From positions 682,001 through 746,000 of the forward strand of contig CP072828.1 of NCBI GenBank assembly GCA_017945845.1: a DNA stretch of 64,000 nucleotides, read 5' to 3'. This document shows positions 25,574 to 35,598 of this stretch, in pieces. Every line of letters begins with the position of its first letter. The first letter of the stretch is position 1. The notes beneath the pieces were generated by a model. It did no database searches. It was not told where the DNA came from and saw only the letters and a program-made list of their open reading frames with translations. Source of the stretch: Carnobacteriaceae bacterium zg-C25 (GTDB taxonomy: Bacteria; Bacillota; Bacilli; Lactobacillales; Aerococcaceae). Both the position numbers and the translations under genes were made by a program.

Positions 25574-28192
25574 CTATTTCGCATCATACCAACTTGTTCC
25601 GTGTGCTAAATTCACTTCTAGCGTAACGGATAAGTCAACGGCATTTTCCATTGTTTGTACGACTAATTGCTCCATAATGTCCAATTCGTGTACAGGCACA
25701 TCAAAAATCAGTTCATCGTGTACTTGTAACAATAATTTAGATTGTAATCCTTTTTCGCGAATGATGTTATCCATTTGAATCATTGCAATTTTAATGACGT
25801 CTGCAGCGCTTCCTTGAATTGGTGTATTCATTGCGGTACGTTCAGCAAACGATCTTAAATTAAAGTTACTGGCATTAATATCGTTTAAATAACGGCGACG
25901 GTTAAAAAGCGTTTTAACATACCCGTCTTTTTTCGCACTTTCTACAATTTGATCCATATAGGTTTTAATATTTGGATATTTTTCAAAATACGTATCGATA
26001 AATTGTTGTGCTTGTTTTCTTGTAATGTTTAAGTTTTGTGACAAGCCATAATCACTAATTCCATAAACTAAACCAAAGTTTACCGCTTTTGCTTGTCGAC
26101 GCATTAAATCATCCACTTCATGCTTTTCAACACCAAAAACACGCATTGCCGTACTCGTATGAATGTCTTCACCATTTTTAAACGCTTCAATCATGTGCGT
26201 TTCATTTGAAATGTGCGCTAAAATACGCAATTCGATCTGTGAATAATCGGCAGATAATAAAACATTCCCACTTGAATTTGGCTTAAAGGCGGCACGAATT
26301 TGGCGTCCTTGATCTAAGCGTATTGGAATATTTTGCAAGTTTGGATCGGTCGAACTTAATCGTCCCGTCTGCGTTAGTGTTTGCACAAATCGTGTATGAA
26401 TACGGTTATCTTCGCCAATATATTTTTGTAATCCTTCAACATACGTTGAATTTAATTTTGACAGTTGACGATACGTTAAAATTTTCTCGACAATTGGATA
26501 ACCCGATAATTTTTCCAGTACGTCTACGGCAGTTGAATAACCCGTTTTTGTCTTTTTACCCGCTGGTAAATTTAATTTTTCAAACAAAATGACACCGAGT
26601 TGTTTTGGAGAGGCGATATTAAATTGTTCTCCTGCCAATGCGTAAATTTCGGATTCTAATGCGATTAAATCATTTGTAAATTGGTGTCCAAGCGATTGTA
26701 GCACTTGCGTGTCTACCGTAATCCCCAACACTTCCATTTTGGCTAGAACGCTTGCTAACGGCAATTCAATAGCTTCATACAAATGCATCAACTGATTTTT
26801 TTGCAACGCGTCTTGTAACTGATGCGCCACTTCCTCTAACGCTTGCGTTTTTTGCGCAACGTGTTGTTGCCATACGGCATCTTCTGGAATGTGTTGTTTG
26901 GCACCTTTACCATAAATCGTTTCGTCCAATGCAATTTGCCCAGACGTATAAATCGGTATAATTTGAGTGAATGTTAAGCGACTGTCATTAGTGTCGTTTA
27001 AGTAAGCAGCAAGTGACACATCCATTTGTACACCACTTAACGTCCATCCGATGTGATGAAATAAAACATACGCTTCTTTTAAATCGTATGTTGTTTTAGG
27101 GGTATCACTACTAATCCACTCTTTTAAATGTTGTGATTGACTCACGTATTGCCAAGGCATGATGTAAATGACATCATGATTTATCCACGATAATGATAAT
27201 GGTGTATCGGTATGGTAATTTTCATGTAGTCGTTCAATGTAAAACGCTTTAGCATTTGATAATTGTTCGCTAAATACCTCGTGGACAACTTGATACGCCA
27301 ATTTTTTTACTTTTTCAATCTTTGTTGGTTGAACATCTAAACGAGATAAAAACTGATTAAACTCCATTTGTTGATAATACGCCGTCAAATCAGCACTATT
27401 TTTTTCTTTTAAGACGGTATCGTCTACGCTTAGTGCTAAAGGTGAATCAACACGAATCGTTGCTAAATCTTTACTTAAAAACGCACTATTTTTATCGTTA
27501 ATTAAATTCTCTTTTAATTTGCTTGCCTTTAAAGTATCCACATGTTCGTATAAATTTTCAATTGAGCCATATTCTTGAATAAGTTTTAATGCCGTTTTTT
27601 CGCCAACTTTAGTAACACCCGGATAATTATCCGAACTATCTCCCATTAACCCTTTAACGTCAATAATTTGTTTCGGTGTAATGCCCATACGTTCTTGAAT
27701 CACATCTACGGTATGGCTATCCACTTCTGCACCCTTTTTAATAATGTCGACTCGAATATTATCCGATACCAATTGAAGCATATCTTTATCACCGGTCACA
27801 ATGACAACAGGCATTTTGCAACTGGCTTGTGTTGCAAGCGTTCCAATAATATCATCGGCTTCATAATTGATTAAATCATAATGTGCAATACCATAGGCAT
27901 CTAAAAAGATTTTAAAGTACGGCCATTGTTCTGCCAATTCACTTGGCATACTAGCACGTCCACCTTTATAATCGGCATATTTTTCTGTACGAAACGTTGA
28001 TTTTCCCGCATCAAACGCCACTAATACATGTGTAGGGGTTTCGCGTTGTAAAATGGCTTCTAACATAGTATGAAAGGCATATAAAGCGTTTGTGTGAAAT
28101 CCTGTTTTTGTTTTAAAACGGTTTAAATCATTTAAGCCATAAAACGCACGAAATGCTAAACTGCTCCCATCAATTAGTAATAATTTTTTCAT
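25574..28192 (-). CDS. polA: DNA polymerase I
   Basis: 872 residues. N-terminal 5'-3' exonuclease (LLIDGSSLAFRAFYG, VAFDAGKSTFRTEKY, GLMGDSSDNYPGV), central exonuclease-like domain without clear proofreading acidic residues (usual in this group), and the polymerase domain: SADYSQIELRILAHIS (motif A), RRQAKAVNFGLVYGISDYGL (motif B), LLQVHDELIFDVP (motif C). Functions in Okazaki fragment processing and repair. A murC gene precedes it on the same strand, separated by a terminator. The toxin-immunity islet starts immediately downstream. Confidence 0.97.
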   Translation of the reverse strand: MKKLLLIDGSSLAFRAFYGLNDLNRFKTKTGFHTNALYAFHTMLEAILQRETPTHVLVAFDAGKSTFRTEKYADYKGGRASMPSELAEQWPYFKIFLDAYGIAHYDLINYEADDIIGTLATQASCKMPVVIVTGDKDMLQLVSDNIRVDIIKKGAEVDSHTVDVIQERMGITPKQIIDVKGLMGDSSDNYPGVTKVGEKTALKLIQEYGSIENLYEHVDTLKASKLKENLINDKNSAFLSKDLATIRVDSPLALSVDDTVLKEKNSADLTAYYQQMEFNQFLSRLDVQPTKIEKVKKLAYQVVHEVFSEQLSNAKAFYIERLHENYHTDTPLSLSWINHDVIYIMPWQYVSQSQHLKEWISSDTPKTTYDLKEAYVLFHHIGWTLSGVQMDVSLAAYLNDTNDSRLTFTQIIPIYTSGQIALDETIYGKGAKQHIPEDAVWQQHVAQKTQALEEVAHQLQDALQKNQLMHLYEAIELPLASVLAKMEVLGITVDTQVLQSLGHQFTNDLIALESEIYALAGEQFNIASPKQLGVILFEKLNLPAGKKTKTGYSTAVDVLEKLSGYPIVEKILTYRQLSKLNSTYVEGLQKYIGEDNRIHTRFVQTLTQTGRLSSTDPNLQNIPIRLDQGRQIRAAFKPNSSGNVLLSADYSQIELRILAHISNETHMIEAFKNGEDIHTSTAMRVFGVEKHEVDDLMRRQAKAVNFGLVYGISDYGLSQNLNITRKQAQQFIDTYFEKYPNIKTYMDQIVESAKKDGYVKTLFNRRRYLNDINASNFNLRSFAERTAMNTPIQGSAADVIKIAMIQMDNIIREKGLQSKLLLQVHDELIFDVPVHELDIMEQLVVQTMENAVDLSVTLEVNLAHGTSWYDAK

Positions 28193-28204
28193 TGTATCTC
28201 CTAT

Positions 28205-28238
28205 ATAAAAAATTGGCTAGATAAGCTAGCCGATTTTT
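28205..28238 (-). terminator. Terminator between murC and polA
   Basis: The minus strand reads AAATCGGCTAGCTTATCTAG then CCAATTTTTT: stem GGCTAG/CTAGCC, loop CTTAT, then T-run. An A/T-rich copy also allows function on the plus strand. Confidence 0.75.
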
Positions 28239-28239
28239 A

Positions 28240-29568
28240 TTATTGTGTATTCAATTGCAATTGCGTTAAAATTTCAACATATTTTTGCCCGATTTTATCA
28301 ATATCCCCTGCACCCATAAATACCATTACGGCATTTTCATAATTTAATAGTTCAGATAAATTATTTTCTTGTAACACATGTACAGGCGCGTTTATTTTAG
28401 CGGCTAAATCTTCAATAGACACATCGCCTTTTACTTCACGTGCAGATGCAAAAATATCAAACAAGTAAACGTTGTCAGCACTTGATAACACTTCAGCAAA
28501 AGCATCTAATAAAGCAATCGTACGCGTAAACGTATGTGGCTGGAATACGGCAATGACTTCTTTATTCGGGTATTTTTGTTGTACGGCATCTAAAGTTGCT
28601 GAAATTTCAGAAGGATGATGGGCGTAATCATCAATAACAATCATCGAACCAACTGTTTTCTCTGAAAAACGGCGTTTCACACCACCAAAAGTTGATAAAG
28701 CAACACCGACTTGATGCGCATCTAAATTTTCTAAATAACACGCAGTAATAACTGCCAATGAGTTTAAAATGTTATGCTCGCCAAAAGCTGGCACATAAAA
28801 TTTGCCGTAATAGTCACCTTTAATTGTGACATCAAATGTAGACCCTTTTGAATCACGGAAAATATTTGTGGCAACAACATCGTTACTTGATGAAAAACCA
28901 TAATAATAGATGTTTGGTAAGTTTTTCAATCGGGTCAAGAACGTATCTTCACCACATGCAATAACGGCTTTTTTCGCTTGTTTTGCAAAACTTTCAAACG
29001 CTGAAAAAACATCTTCAATATTTTCGTAGTAATCTGGATGATCAAAATCCACATTCGTAATAATGGCATAATCTGGATGATACGCCATAAAATGACGACG
29101 GTATTCACATGCTTCTAATACAAACATTTCTGCATCAGCTTGACCATGTCCTGTCCCATCTCCAATTAAATAGCTCGTTGGCTTAATCGCCGTAAGCACA
29201 TGAGATAACAAGCCCGTTGTTGTTGTTTTTCCGTGCGATCCTGTTACGGCAATACTCGTATAGTCATTGACTAATTCACCTAAAAAATGATGGTAGCGAA
29301 TGATTTTTGCCCCTTGCTCGCGTGCGTAAACTAATTCCGGATGATTATCATTAAATGCATTTCCCGCAATAACGATATGTTCTGGTCCCAATTTAGCTTC
29401 ATTAAAGGCATAAATAGGAATATTTGCGTCTTCAAGTCCTTTTTGCGTGAAGAAATAATCCGTAATATCACTACCTTGTACGTTGAAGCCTTTACCGTGT
29501 AGGATTAAAGCTAAAGCACTCATACCTGAGCCTTTAATCCCCATAAAATGATAGATTTTATTCGTCAT
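28240..29568 (-). CDS. murC: UDP-N-acetylmuramate--L-alanine ligase
   Basis: 442 residues. Mur ligase signatures: FMGIKGSGMSALALILHGKG, ATP loop AVTGSHGKTTTTGLL, ITNVDFDHPDYY, KRRFSEKT and DDYAHHPSEI. Adds the first amino acid of the peptidoglycan stem peptide in the cytoplasm. Start overlaps the 136-residue gene upstream by 11 bases, so the two are coupled. Confidence 0.96.
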   Translation of the reverse strand: MTNKIYHFMGIKGSGMSALALILHGKGFNVQGSDITDYFFTQKGLEDANIPIYAFNEAKLGPEHIVIAGNAFNDNHPELVYAREQGAKIIRYHHFLGELVNDYTSIAVTGSHGKTTTTGLLSHVLTAIKPTSYLIGDGTGHGQADAEMFVLEACEYRRHFMAYHPDYAIITNVDFDHPDYYENIEDVFSAFESFAKQAKKAVIACGEDTFLTRLKNLPNIYYYGFSSSNDVVATNIFRDSKGSTFDVTIKGDYYGKFYVPAFGEHNILNSLAVITACYLENLDAHQVGVALSTFGGVKRRFSEKTVGSMIVIDDYAHHPSEISATLDAVQQKYPNKEVIAVFQPHTFTRTIALLDAFAEVLSSADNVYLFDIFASAREVKGDVSIEDLAAKINAPVHVLQENNLSELLNYENAVMVFMGAGDIDKIGQKYVEILTQLQLNTQ

Positions 29569-29968
29569 GAGATGCGTCTCCTCTTTTTGTCAAATATGTA
29601 ATATTTTGTGTGGCATCATCGAGCAATACGTCTAATCCTTTATGTAAACCGGAACGTCTCATTACCTTTTTGGATAATTCGGGTAACGGCGTTTGCGTAT
29701 ACATATCCTCCGAAACACTTTGTGTCTGATTTGAAACGACATCCAATAAAATCAATTCATTTTTTTCACGTTTTAAATAGTTTTTAATGTGATCGTAATC
29801 AACTGCAACCGTTCTTTCAATTCCTTTTAAAATTGAAGGCACCACTGACGGTGTAAAACCTTGTTTCGATTGAAAAACGACCTGTCTTGTCAATTCTACT
29901 TTTTCTGTTTTGATAAGATTCGTTTGTTCGATGTTATTTTTCAATAAATAATTTGGAAAATCTTTCAT
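29558..29968 (-). CDS. Conserved-looking unknown protein upstream of murC
   Basis: 136 residues, soluble, mixed charge. No signal peptide, membrane segment or motif I recognise. Features seen: KDFPNYLLKNNIEQTN at the start, SVVPSILKGIERTVAVDY, a mid-section LKREKNELILLDVV, and a tail with RRSGLHKGLDVLLDDATQN. It lies between ytpR and murC, the place where Bacillus has ytpP/ytpQ/sftA, and overlaps murC by 11 bases. Normal codon use for the region suggests a resident gene. Confidence 0.65.
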   Translation of the reverse strand: MKDFPNYLLKNNIEQTNLIKTEKVELTRQVVFQSKQGFTPSVVPSILKGIERTVAVDYDHIKNYLKREKNELILLDVVSNQTQSVSEDMYTQTPLPELSKKVMRRSGLHKGLDVLLDDATQNITYLTKRGDASHDE

Positions 29969-29988
29969 AATTTACACGCTTTCTTAAA

Positions 29989-30591
29989 TTAATTGAAAAA
30001 TGGTTCTCCAATTGTACGGTTATCCAATACTAAAATGCCTTTAGCACTATTGTCTTGTACTAATCCTAATTCTCTTGCTGAACACAGCATACCATTGCTA
30101 TCAACGCCACGTAATTGGCCAGGTTCAATAATTAAACCGCTCGGCATAACGGCGCCAATTTTAGCCACAACAACTTGTTGCCCTGTTGCCACGTTTGAAG
30201 CTCCACAAACAATTTGTAATACTTCTCCACCACCAACATTCACTTTTGTAACGTGTAAATGGTCTGAATCTGGGTGATCAACACATTCTTCAACCAATCC
30301 AACCACAAATTTCGGTGTGTTATCAACTGAAATGTGCTCAAAATTTTGTGTATCTAATAAACGATTGATGGTATCAACAGCCTCTTGCGTTAAAAACTGT
30401 TGTCCGTCTTTTTCAAAAGACACGTACGAAGACGCATTGAAAATATTGTAAGCAAGCGTTTCATTTGTTTTAGTGTTAAAAACGCGTGTCACATCGACTT
30501 TTGATTCAGATGATACGTTTTCTGTCGTTTCTTTTTTTAATAATAGCAAGGTGTCGCCAACATGTGCTTTATTATAAAATGCTAAAAACAT
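29989..30591 (-). CDS. ytpR: YtpR family tRNA-binding (EMAP) domain protein
   Basis: 200 residues. N-terminal beta domain (LAFYNKAHVGDTLLLL), then an EMAP/Trbp111-type OB fold: PKFVVGLVEECVDHPDSDHL, VNVGGGEVLQIVCGASNVAT, GAVMPSGLIIEPGQLRGVDS and GMLCSARELGL. This is the same module as in PheT and MetG C-termini; the free protein's role is not established. Sits between a pepA-like gene and the 136-residue unknown. Confidence 0.9.
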   Translation of the reverse strand: MFLAFYNKAHVGDTLLLLKKETTENVSSESKVDVTRVFNTKTNETLAYNIFNASSYVSFEKDGQQFLTQEAVDTINRLLDTQNFEHISVDNTPKFVVGLVEECVDHPDSDHLHVTKVNVGGGEVLQIVCGASNVATGQQVVVAKIGAVMPSGLIIEPGQLRGVDSNGMLCSARELGLVQDNSAKGILVLDNRTIGEPFFN

Positions 30592-30603
30592 TTAGTGTAC
30601 TCC

Positions 30604-31683
30604 TTAATTTCTATGTTTAATCGTTGCTAACACACTTTTATCTAACGTTAAAGCAATTTGTTTAGCCATTTCTTTAGCGGCTTCATAGTCACTAATTTCA
30701 AATAACGTTTGATGTGTATGGATATAGCGTGCGCACATACCAATAACTGCACTTGGTACGCCGTAATTCATTTGATGGGCTGCACCTGCATCTGTTCCAC
30801 CTTTAGATACAAAATATTGATATGGAATATGGTGCGTTTCAGCAGTATCTAATAAAAATTCACGCATACCACGTTGTAAAATAAAACCTGGATCTTGAAT
30901 GCGCATCAATACACCTTTTCCTAAATGACCATAATTGGCAGGTGAACCATCTAAATCGTTAGCAGGTGAGCAATCAATCGCAAAAAATACATCTGGATTA
31001 AATAACGTTGTTGACCCTTTTGCACCACGTAAACCAACTTCTTCTTGAACGTTAGCTCCAGCAATTAAGGTGTTTGGTAATTTTTCATCTTTTAACGCTT
31101 CTAATGTATCTAAAACGACCGTACAACCGTAACGGTTATCCCACGCTTTTGAAATGATCCGTTTTTGGTTTGCTGTGACAACAGTTTCAGTTACCGGTAC
31201 AATCGCATCTCCTGGACGTACACCAAAACTTTCTGCTTCTTCTTTCGATGTAAAACCGGCATCAAATAAAATGCTGTCTACAGAAACATCTTGCGCACCA
31301 TTAGTACCACGTAATAAATGTGGTGGCACTGAAGAAGATACGACTGGAATATCAACACCTTCACGTGTTGTTAAAACAAAACGTTGTGCCGAAACGACAT
31401 ACGGATTCCATCCACCTAAAGCGACAACTTTAAATAAACCATTTGGTGTAATTTGTGCTAGCATAAAACCCACTTCATCCATGTGAGACGCAAACATTAC
31501 ACGTGGTGCGTGATCATCACTATTTTCACGCACACCAAAAATACCACCTAAACCGTCCCCTTGGACATAATCAACAAAAGGCGTCATTTCTTGTTCCATG
31601 TATCGACGAATGTCATATTCAAATCCACTCGTACCTTTTAATTCTGTTAATGCTTTAATACGATTAAATACTTTTTGATCCAT
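30604..31683 (-). CDS. pepA: M42 family glutamyl aminopeptidase
   Basis: 360 residues from the ATG at 31683 (GGAGAAT upstream); an upstream ATG at 31728 is rejected. Co-catalytic metal site: FASHMDEVGFMLAQI, KAWDNRYGCTVVLD, the general-base glutamates in ANVQEEVGLRGAKG, FAIDCSPAND, and FVSKGGTDAGAAHQMN. Cytoplasmic aminopeptidase removing N-terminal Glu/Asp and other residues. Paralogue of the M42 gene at 45.5-46.6 kb. In line with ytpR, 12 bases apart. Confidence 0.93.
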   Translation of the reverse strand: MDQKVFNRIKALTELKGTSGFEYDIRRYMEQEMTPFVDYVQGDGLGGIFGVRENSDDHAPRVMFASHMDEVGFMLAQITPNGLFKVVALGGWNPYVVSAQRFVLTTREGVDIPVVSSSVPPHLLRGTNGAQDVSVDSILFDAGFTSKEEAESFGVRPGDAIVPVTETVVTANQKRIISKAWDNRYGCTVVLDTLEALKDEKLPNTLIAGANVQEEVGLRGAKGSTTLFNPDVFFAIDCSPANDLDGSPANYGHLGKGVLMRIQDPGFILQRGMREFLLDTAETHHIPYQYFVSKGGTDAGAAHQMNYGVPSAVIGMCARYIHTHQTLFEISDYEAAKEMAKQIALTLDKSVLATIKHRN

Positions 31684-31741
31684 CTTTTTATTCTCCAAAA
31701 CTTGTGTCAATACAGTATATTTTACCATAAATCACATAAAA

Positions 31742-31768
31742 AAGCACTACCCGGTAAGGTAGTGCCAA
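31742..31768 (-). terminator. Terminator of frr
   Basis: The minus strand gives GCACTACC, loop TTACC, GGGTAGTGC, then TTTTTT. Confidence 0.88.
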
Positions 31769-31773
31769 ATCGT

Positions 31774-32331
31774 CTAAATATCTAACAATTCTTTTTCTTT
31801 TTCTGCTGCTAAAGCATCTAAATTTTTAGTTGAAGCATCTGTTAAATCTTGTACTTTTTTCTCAGCAGTACGCAATTCATCTTCACTAATTTCTTTTGCT
31901 TTTTCAGCTTTTTTTAATTCATCGATAGCGTCACGACGAATGTTACGAACAGCAACTTTAGCATTTTCAGCTTCTTTTTTCACTTGTTTCGCTAATTCTT
32001 TACGACGTTCCTCTGTTAATGCAGGAATAACTAAACGAATCACATTCCCGTCGTTTGAAGGTGTAATCCCAATATCACTTTGTAAAATGGCACGTTCCAT
32101 TTCTTTTAAAATCGATTTGTCGTACGGTGTAATCATCAACATACGCGCTTCTGGTACCGTAATTTGAGCCATTTGATTAATTGGTGTTTCAGCACCGTAA
32201 TATTCAACCGTTAAACGATCTAACAAGCTAGCATTGGCACGACCCGCACGAATGGCACCCAACTCTCTTGATAACGCCGCTTCTGCTTTAGACATACGTT
32301 CTTTTGTATTATTTAAAATTGTATTTATCAT
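31774..32331 (-). CDS. frr: Ribosome recycling factor
   Basis: 185 residues, the standard length. Signatures: [60 protein letters not shown] and a long helical domain. With EF-G it splits post-termination ribosomes. Last gene of rpsB-tsf-pyrH-frr, with its own terminator. ATG preceded by AAGGAG. Confidence 0.97.
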   Translation of the reverse strand: MINTILNNTKERMSKAEAALSRELGAIRAGRANASLLDRLTVEYYGAETPINQMAQITVPEARMLMITPYDKSILKEMERAILQSDIGITPSNDGNVIRLVIPALTEERRKELAKQVKKEAENAKVAVRNIRRDAIDELKKAEKAKEISEDELRTAEKKVQDLTDASTKNLDALAAEKEKELLDI

Positions 32332-32373
32332 ACGAATCTCCTTGTTGTGTTGTTATCTCAAATCCATTATAAA

Positions 32374-33099
32374 CTATTTTGCATTTTTGACAATTGTTCC
32401 AATGTTTTCGCCTAAAACAACACGCTTAATGTTACCCGGCTCATTTAAGTTAAAGACAATCAATGGAATATCGTTGTCCATACTTAATGAACTTGCTGTT
32501 GAATCCATAACTTGTAACCCTTTACTAATCACATCTAAATGGGTCAACTCATCAAATTTCATCGCGGTTTCATCTTTACGTGGATCGGCATTATAAACAC
32601 CATCAACGTTATTTTTTGCCATTAAAATGACATCAGCATCAATTTCAGCAGCACGTAGTGCAGATGCTGTATCCGTTGAAAAATAAGGGTTTCCTGTTCC
32701 ACCCGCAAAAATAACAACACGTTTTTTCTCCAAGTGACGAACAGCTTTACGACGAATATACGGTTCAGCAATTTGTCGCATGTCGATTGATGTTTGTACA
32801 CGTGTTGGTACGCCGATATTTTCTAGTGTATCTTGCAATGCCAACGCATTCATGACAGTAGCTAACATGCCCATGTAGTCAGCTTGTGCACGTTCCATTC
32901 CCATTTCAGCACCGATTTGACCACGCCAAATGTTACCACCACCCACAACGATAGACACTTCAACGCCTAACTCATGGATTTCTTTAACTTCTTTTACAAT
33001 TTCTTTAATCGTTGGTGGGTTAATACCAAAACCAGTATCGCCTGCTAATGCTTCCCCACTCAATTTTAAAACAACACGTTTATAAATTGGTTCTACCAT
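32374..33099 (-). CDS. pyrH: UMP kinase
   Basis: 241 residues from the ATG at 33099; the ATG at 33111 is part of the GGAGGAATTT ribosome site region. Motifs: [76 protein letters not shown]. Phosphorylates UMP in pyrimidine nucleotide synthesis. Between tsf and frr as in most Firmicutes. Confidence 0.97.
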   Translation of the reverse strand: MVEPIYKRVVLKLSGEALAGDTGFGINPPTIKEIVKEVKEIHELGVEVSIVVGGGNIWRGQIGAEMGMERAQADYMGMLATVMNALALQDTLENIGVPTRVQTSIDMRQIAEPYIRRKAVRHLEKKRVVIFAGGTGNPYFSTDTASALRAAEIDADVILMAKNNVDGVYNADPRKDETAMKFDELTHLDVISKGLQVMDSTASSLSMDNDIPLIVFNLNEPGNIKRVVLGENIGTIVKNAK

Positions 33100-33117
33100 A
33101 AATTCCTCCACTGCTAT

Positions 33118-33150
33118 TAAAAATCCCCCAACAAAATAGGGGGATTTTAA
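33118..33150 (-). terminator. Terminator-like hairpin between tsf and pyrH
   Basis: AAATCCCCC and GGGGGATTT pair around TATTTTGTT, with T-runs on both strands. It lowers readthrough from tsf into pyrH-frr. Confidence 0.85.
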
Positions 33151-33152
33151 AA

Positions 33153-34034
33153 TTAAGCTCTAACTTGACTCATTACTTCTTCAGCAAAGTTATCAACACG
33201 TTTTTCGATACCTTCACCAACTTCATAACGGTTAAATGATTTTACAGTTGCACCTTTAGATGCTGCAAATTCAGAAACTGTTTGATCTGGATTTTTAACA
33301 AATGGTTGGTCGTTCAAGCTAATTTCAGCCAAGAATTTATTGATACGGCCTTGAATCATTTTTTCAACGATGTTAGCTGGTTTACCTTCATTTAATGCTT
33401 GTTCAGTTAATACTTTTTTCTCGTGTTCTAATTCTTCTTGAGAAACTTGGTCACGAGATACATATTTAGGGTTGATTGCAGCAACGTGCATTGCAACATC
33501 TTTTGCAACAACTTCGTCAGTTGTACCGTCTAAAACAGTTACAACCGCAATACGTCCACCCATGTGTAAGTATGAACCGAATGCTTGATTGTCTTCTTTT
33601 GTTACAAGTTCAAAACGACGTAACTCAATTTTTTCACCAATTGTAGCAGTTGCTTCTGCAATCACTTCACTTAAAGGTGTTCCGTCAACAGTTAATGCTA
33701 AAGCATCTTCTAAAGTAGCAGGTTTTTGAGTTGCCACTAATTCACTAATCATTGCAACTAAGTTTTGGAATTTTTCGTTTTTCGCAACAAAGTCTGTTTC
33801 AGCGTTTACTTCTACGATTGCTGCAGTATTACCAGAAACAAAGATTGAAGTTAAACCTTCAGCAGCGATACGATCAGATTTTTTAGCAGCTTTTGCTAAA
33901 CCATTTTCACGTAAGTAATCCACAGCTTTTTCGATGTCTCCTTCAACTGCTACTAATGCTTTTTTAGCGTCCATCATACCAACGCCTGTTTTGTCACGTA
34001 ATTCTTTAACTAATTTTGCTGTAATTTCAGCCAT
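33153..34034 (-). CDS. tsf: Translation elongation factor Ts
   Basis: 293 residues. Begins with the UBA-like [24 protein letters not shown] region; the core has [15 protein letters not shown] (the EF-Tu-contacting TDFV), [12 protein letters not shown] and the closing [13 protein letters not shown]. Exchanges GDP for GTP on EF-Tu. Follows rpsB with a terminator in between. Ribosome site GGAGG. Confidence 0.97.
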   Translation of the reverse strand: MAEITAKLVKELRDKTGVGMMDAKKALVAVEGDIEKAVDYLRENGLAKAAKKSDRIAAEGLTSIFVSGNTAAIVEVNAETDFVAKNEKFQNLVAMISELVATQKPATLEDALALTVDGTPLSEVIAEATATIGEKIELRRFELVTKEDNQAFGSYLHMGGRIAVVTVLDGTTDEVVAKDVAMHVAAINPKYVSRDQVSQEELEHEKKVLTEQALNEGKPANIVEKMIQGRINKFLAEISLNDQPFVKNPDQTVSEFAASKGATVKSFNRYEVGEGIEKRVDNFAEEVMSQVRA

Positions 34035-34061
34035 TATTGTATTCCTCCAAAAAATTATTTT

Positions 34062-34110
34062 AAAAAATGACTGTCAAAAATAGTGGTTTTCTATTTTTTG
34101 ACAGTCATCT
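34062..34110 (-). terminator. Terminator between rpsB and tsf
   Basis: GATGACTGTCAAAAA pairs with TTTTTGACAGTCATTTTTT (minus strand), a stem of about 13 pairs with a 13-base loop and a T-run. Confidence 0.85.
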
Positions 34111-34127
34111 ACACTTTATTGATTAGA

Positions 34128-34898
34128 TTAAGCGTTGTCGCCTTCAACCACTTCAACGATTTCTTCTAAAGAAGTTGCTTCTTCTGAAACGAAATCATCA
34201 GCTGTAACTTGATCTTCACCTTGGTTAGCTTCGATAAACGCATCTGCCATTTTAGCAACGATTAATTTAACTGCACGAATTGCATCATCGTTTGATGGAA
34301 TGACAACATCGATTTCATCTGGATCACAGTTTGTATCTACCATCGCAACGATAGGGATATTTAATTTGCGTGCTTCTTGAACAGCAATTCTTTCTTTGCG
34401 TGGGTCAACGATGAACATTACATCTGGAATTCTTGGCATATCTTCGATACCACCTAAGAATTTTTCTAAACGTTCTTGTTGTTTCACTAATTCTGCGACT
34501 TCTTTTTTAGGTAATACATCAAATGTACCATCTGTAGCCATTTCTTTGATACGTTTTAAACGAGTGATACGTTTTTGAATAGTATCCCAGTTTGTTAACG
34601 TTCCACCTAACCAACGGTGGTTAATGTAAAATTGTCCTGAACGTTCTGCTTCTTCTTTCACTGCATCTTGTGCTTGTTTTTTAGTACCAACAAATAATGC
34701 GATACCACCGTTTTGAGCAACTTCGTGCATGTAGTTGTAAGCATCATCAACTAATTTTACAGTTTTTTGTAAGTCGATAATGTGAATACCGTTTCTTTCT
34801 GTAAAGATGTAACGGTCCATTTTAGGGTTCCAACGACGTGTTTGGTGACCGAAGTGTACCCCAGCTTCTAGCAATTGTTTCATTGAGATAACTGCCAT
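34128..34898 (-). CDS. rpsB: 30S ribosomal protein S2
   Basis: 256 residues from the ATG at 34898 (GGAGGAAAAAATT upstream). Begins [20 protein letters not shown], then [20 protein letters not shown]; later [18 protein letters not shown] and [20 protein letters not shown]. The upstream in-frame ATG at 34952 lies in the leader. The acidic tail ([12 protein letters not shown]) is usual. First gene of the block, with a strong promoter and a structured leader. Confidence 0.97.
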   Translation of the reverse strand: MAVISMKQLLEAGVHFGHQTRRWNPKMDRYIFTERNGIHIIDLQKTVKLVDDAYNYMHEVAQNGGIALFVGTKKQAQDAVKEEAERSGQFYINHRWLGGTLTNWDTIQKRITRLKRIKEMATDGTFDVLPKKEVAELVKQQERLEKFLGGIEDMPRIPDVMFIVDPRKERIAVQEARKLNIPIVAMVDTNCDPDEIDVVIPSNDDAIRAVKLIVAKMADAFIEANQGEDQVTADDFVSEEATSLEEIVEVVEGDNA

Positions 34899-34928
34899 AA
34901 TTTTTTCCTCCATTTTGGTTTTTTCTTC

Positions 34929-34984
34929 CTTAGTGCTCATTTGTCGACACACCTTACGGCACCGTATCCAACATCGCTACTAAG
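34929..34984 (-). promoter_or_regulatory. Structured leader of rpsB, possible autoregulatory site
   Basis: On the minus strand CTTAGT (34984-34979) and ACTAAG (34934-34929) close a region holding further helices (TTG/CAA, GATAC/GTGTC, and a small TACGG/CCGTA hairpin). It ends about 30 bases before the start codon. S2 autoregulation through its leader is known in other bacteria; that this is the same element is inference. Confidence 0.35.
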
Positions 34985-35016
34985 TGAATTGTATTTTGGT
35001 TTTTACAACCTTTAAC

Positions 35017-35045
35017 AGTATATAAAAAAACAGCTTAAATAGCAA
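35017..35045 (-). promoter_or_regulatory. Promoter of rpsB-tsf
   Basis: Minus strand: TTGCTA (35045-35040), 17-base spacer, TATACT (35022-35017). Confidence 0.7.
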
Positions 35046-35073
35046 CTCATTTTGCTTTTTTTCTTTATTTTTT

Positions 35074-35595
35074 TTATAAGTTTATCCAATAACGTTTATA
35101 ACCGTTGCCTTCTTCATCAAAAACAACTTTTTCTAAAACACCGTTATTGCTTTCAATAATTTTTGCAGATGCGCGATTTTCTTCATCACACGTCACTAAC
35201 ACTTTTTCAAAACCAACTTTTTTAGCTTCTTTTAATAGCAAGTGTAATTGTAATTTCCCATAACCATTTTTTCGATAATCAGGATGAATGGAATAGCCAA
35301 CATGACCACCAAATTCTTTTAAATACGGTATGGCCAAACTAAGTCGCAAATCACACATGCCGATTACTTTTTCACTCGTCGTATCAACTAGTATAAAAGC
35401 TAATGCACTGACTAAATGTTTTGGCGTTGTTTCAATGTGTTCTAGTTGTTGAATAAAATCTAGCCATTCTTCAACGGTATCAAAATCTCTTAAAAAACTA
35501 CCGCCAGCTATACTCTCTTTTCTTTCAATAAACGTATTTTTATATTCTAGTAAACTCTCTTTATAGTGTAATGACGGTCTTGTTAAAATCATCAT
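35074..35595 (-). CDS. GNAT family N-acetyltransferase
   Basis: 173 residues. Central acetyl-CoA fold: SALAFILVDTTSEKVIGMCD, GHVGYSIHPDYRKNGYGKLQ (the Q/RxxGxG/A loop), LVTCDEENRASAKIIESNNG and VFDEEGNGYKRYW. The ending resembles ribosomal-protein and small-molecule acetyltransferases; substrate unknown. Starts three bases after the DUF1846 stop, so it is coupled to that gene. Confidence 0.85.
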   Translation of the reverse strand: MMILTRPSLHYKESLLEYKNTFIERKESIAGGSFLRDFDTVEEWLDFIQQLEHIETTPKHLVSALAFILVDTTSEKVIGMCDLRLSLAIPYLKEFGGHVGYSIHPDYRKNGYGKLQLHLLLKEAKKVGFEKVLVTCDEENRASAKIIESNNGVLEKVVFDEEGNGYKRYWINL

Positions 35596-35598
35596 ACC

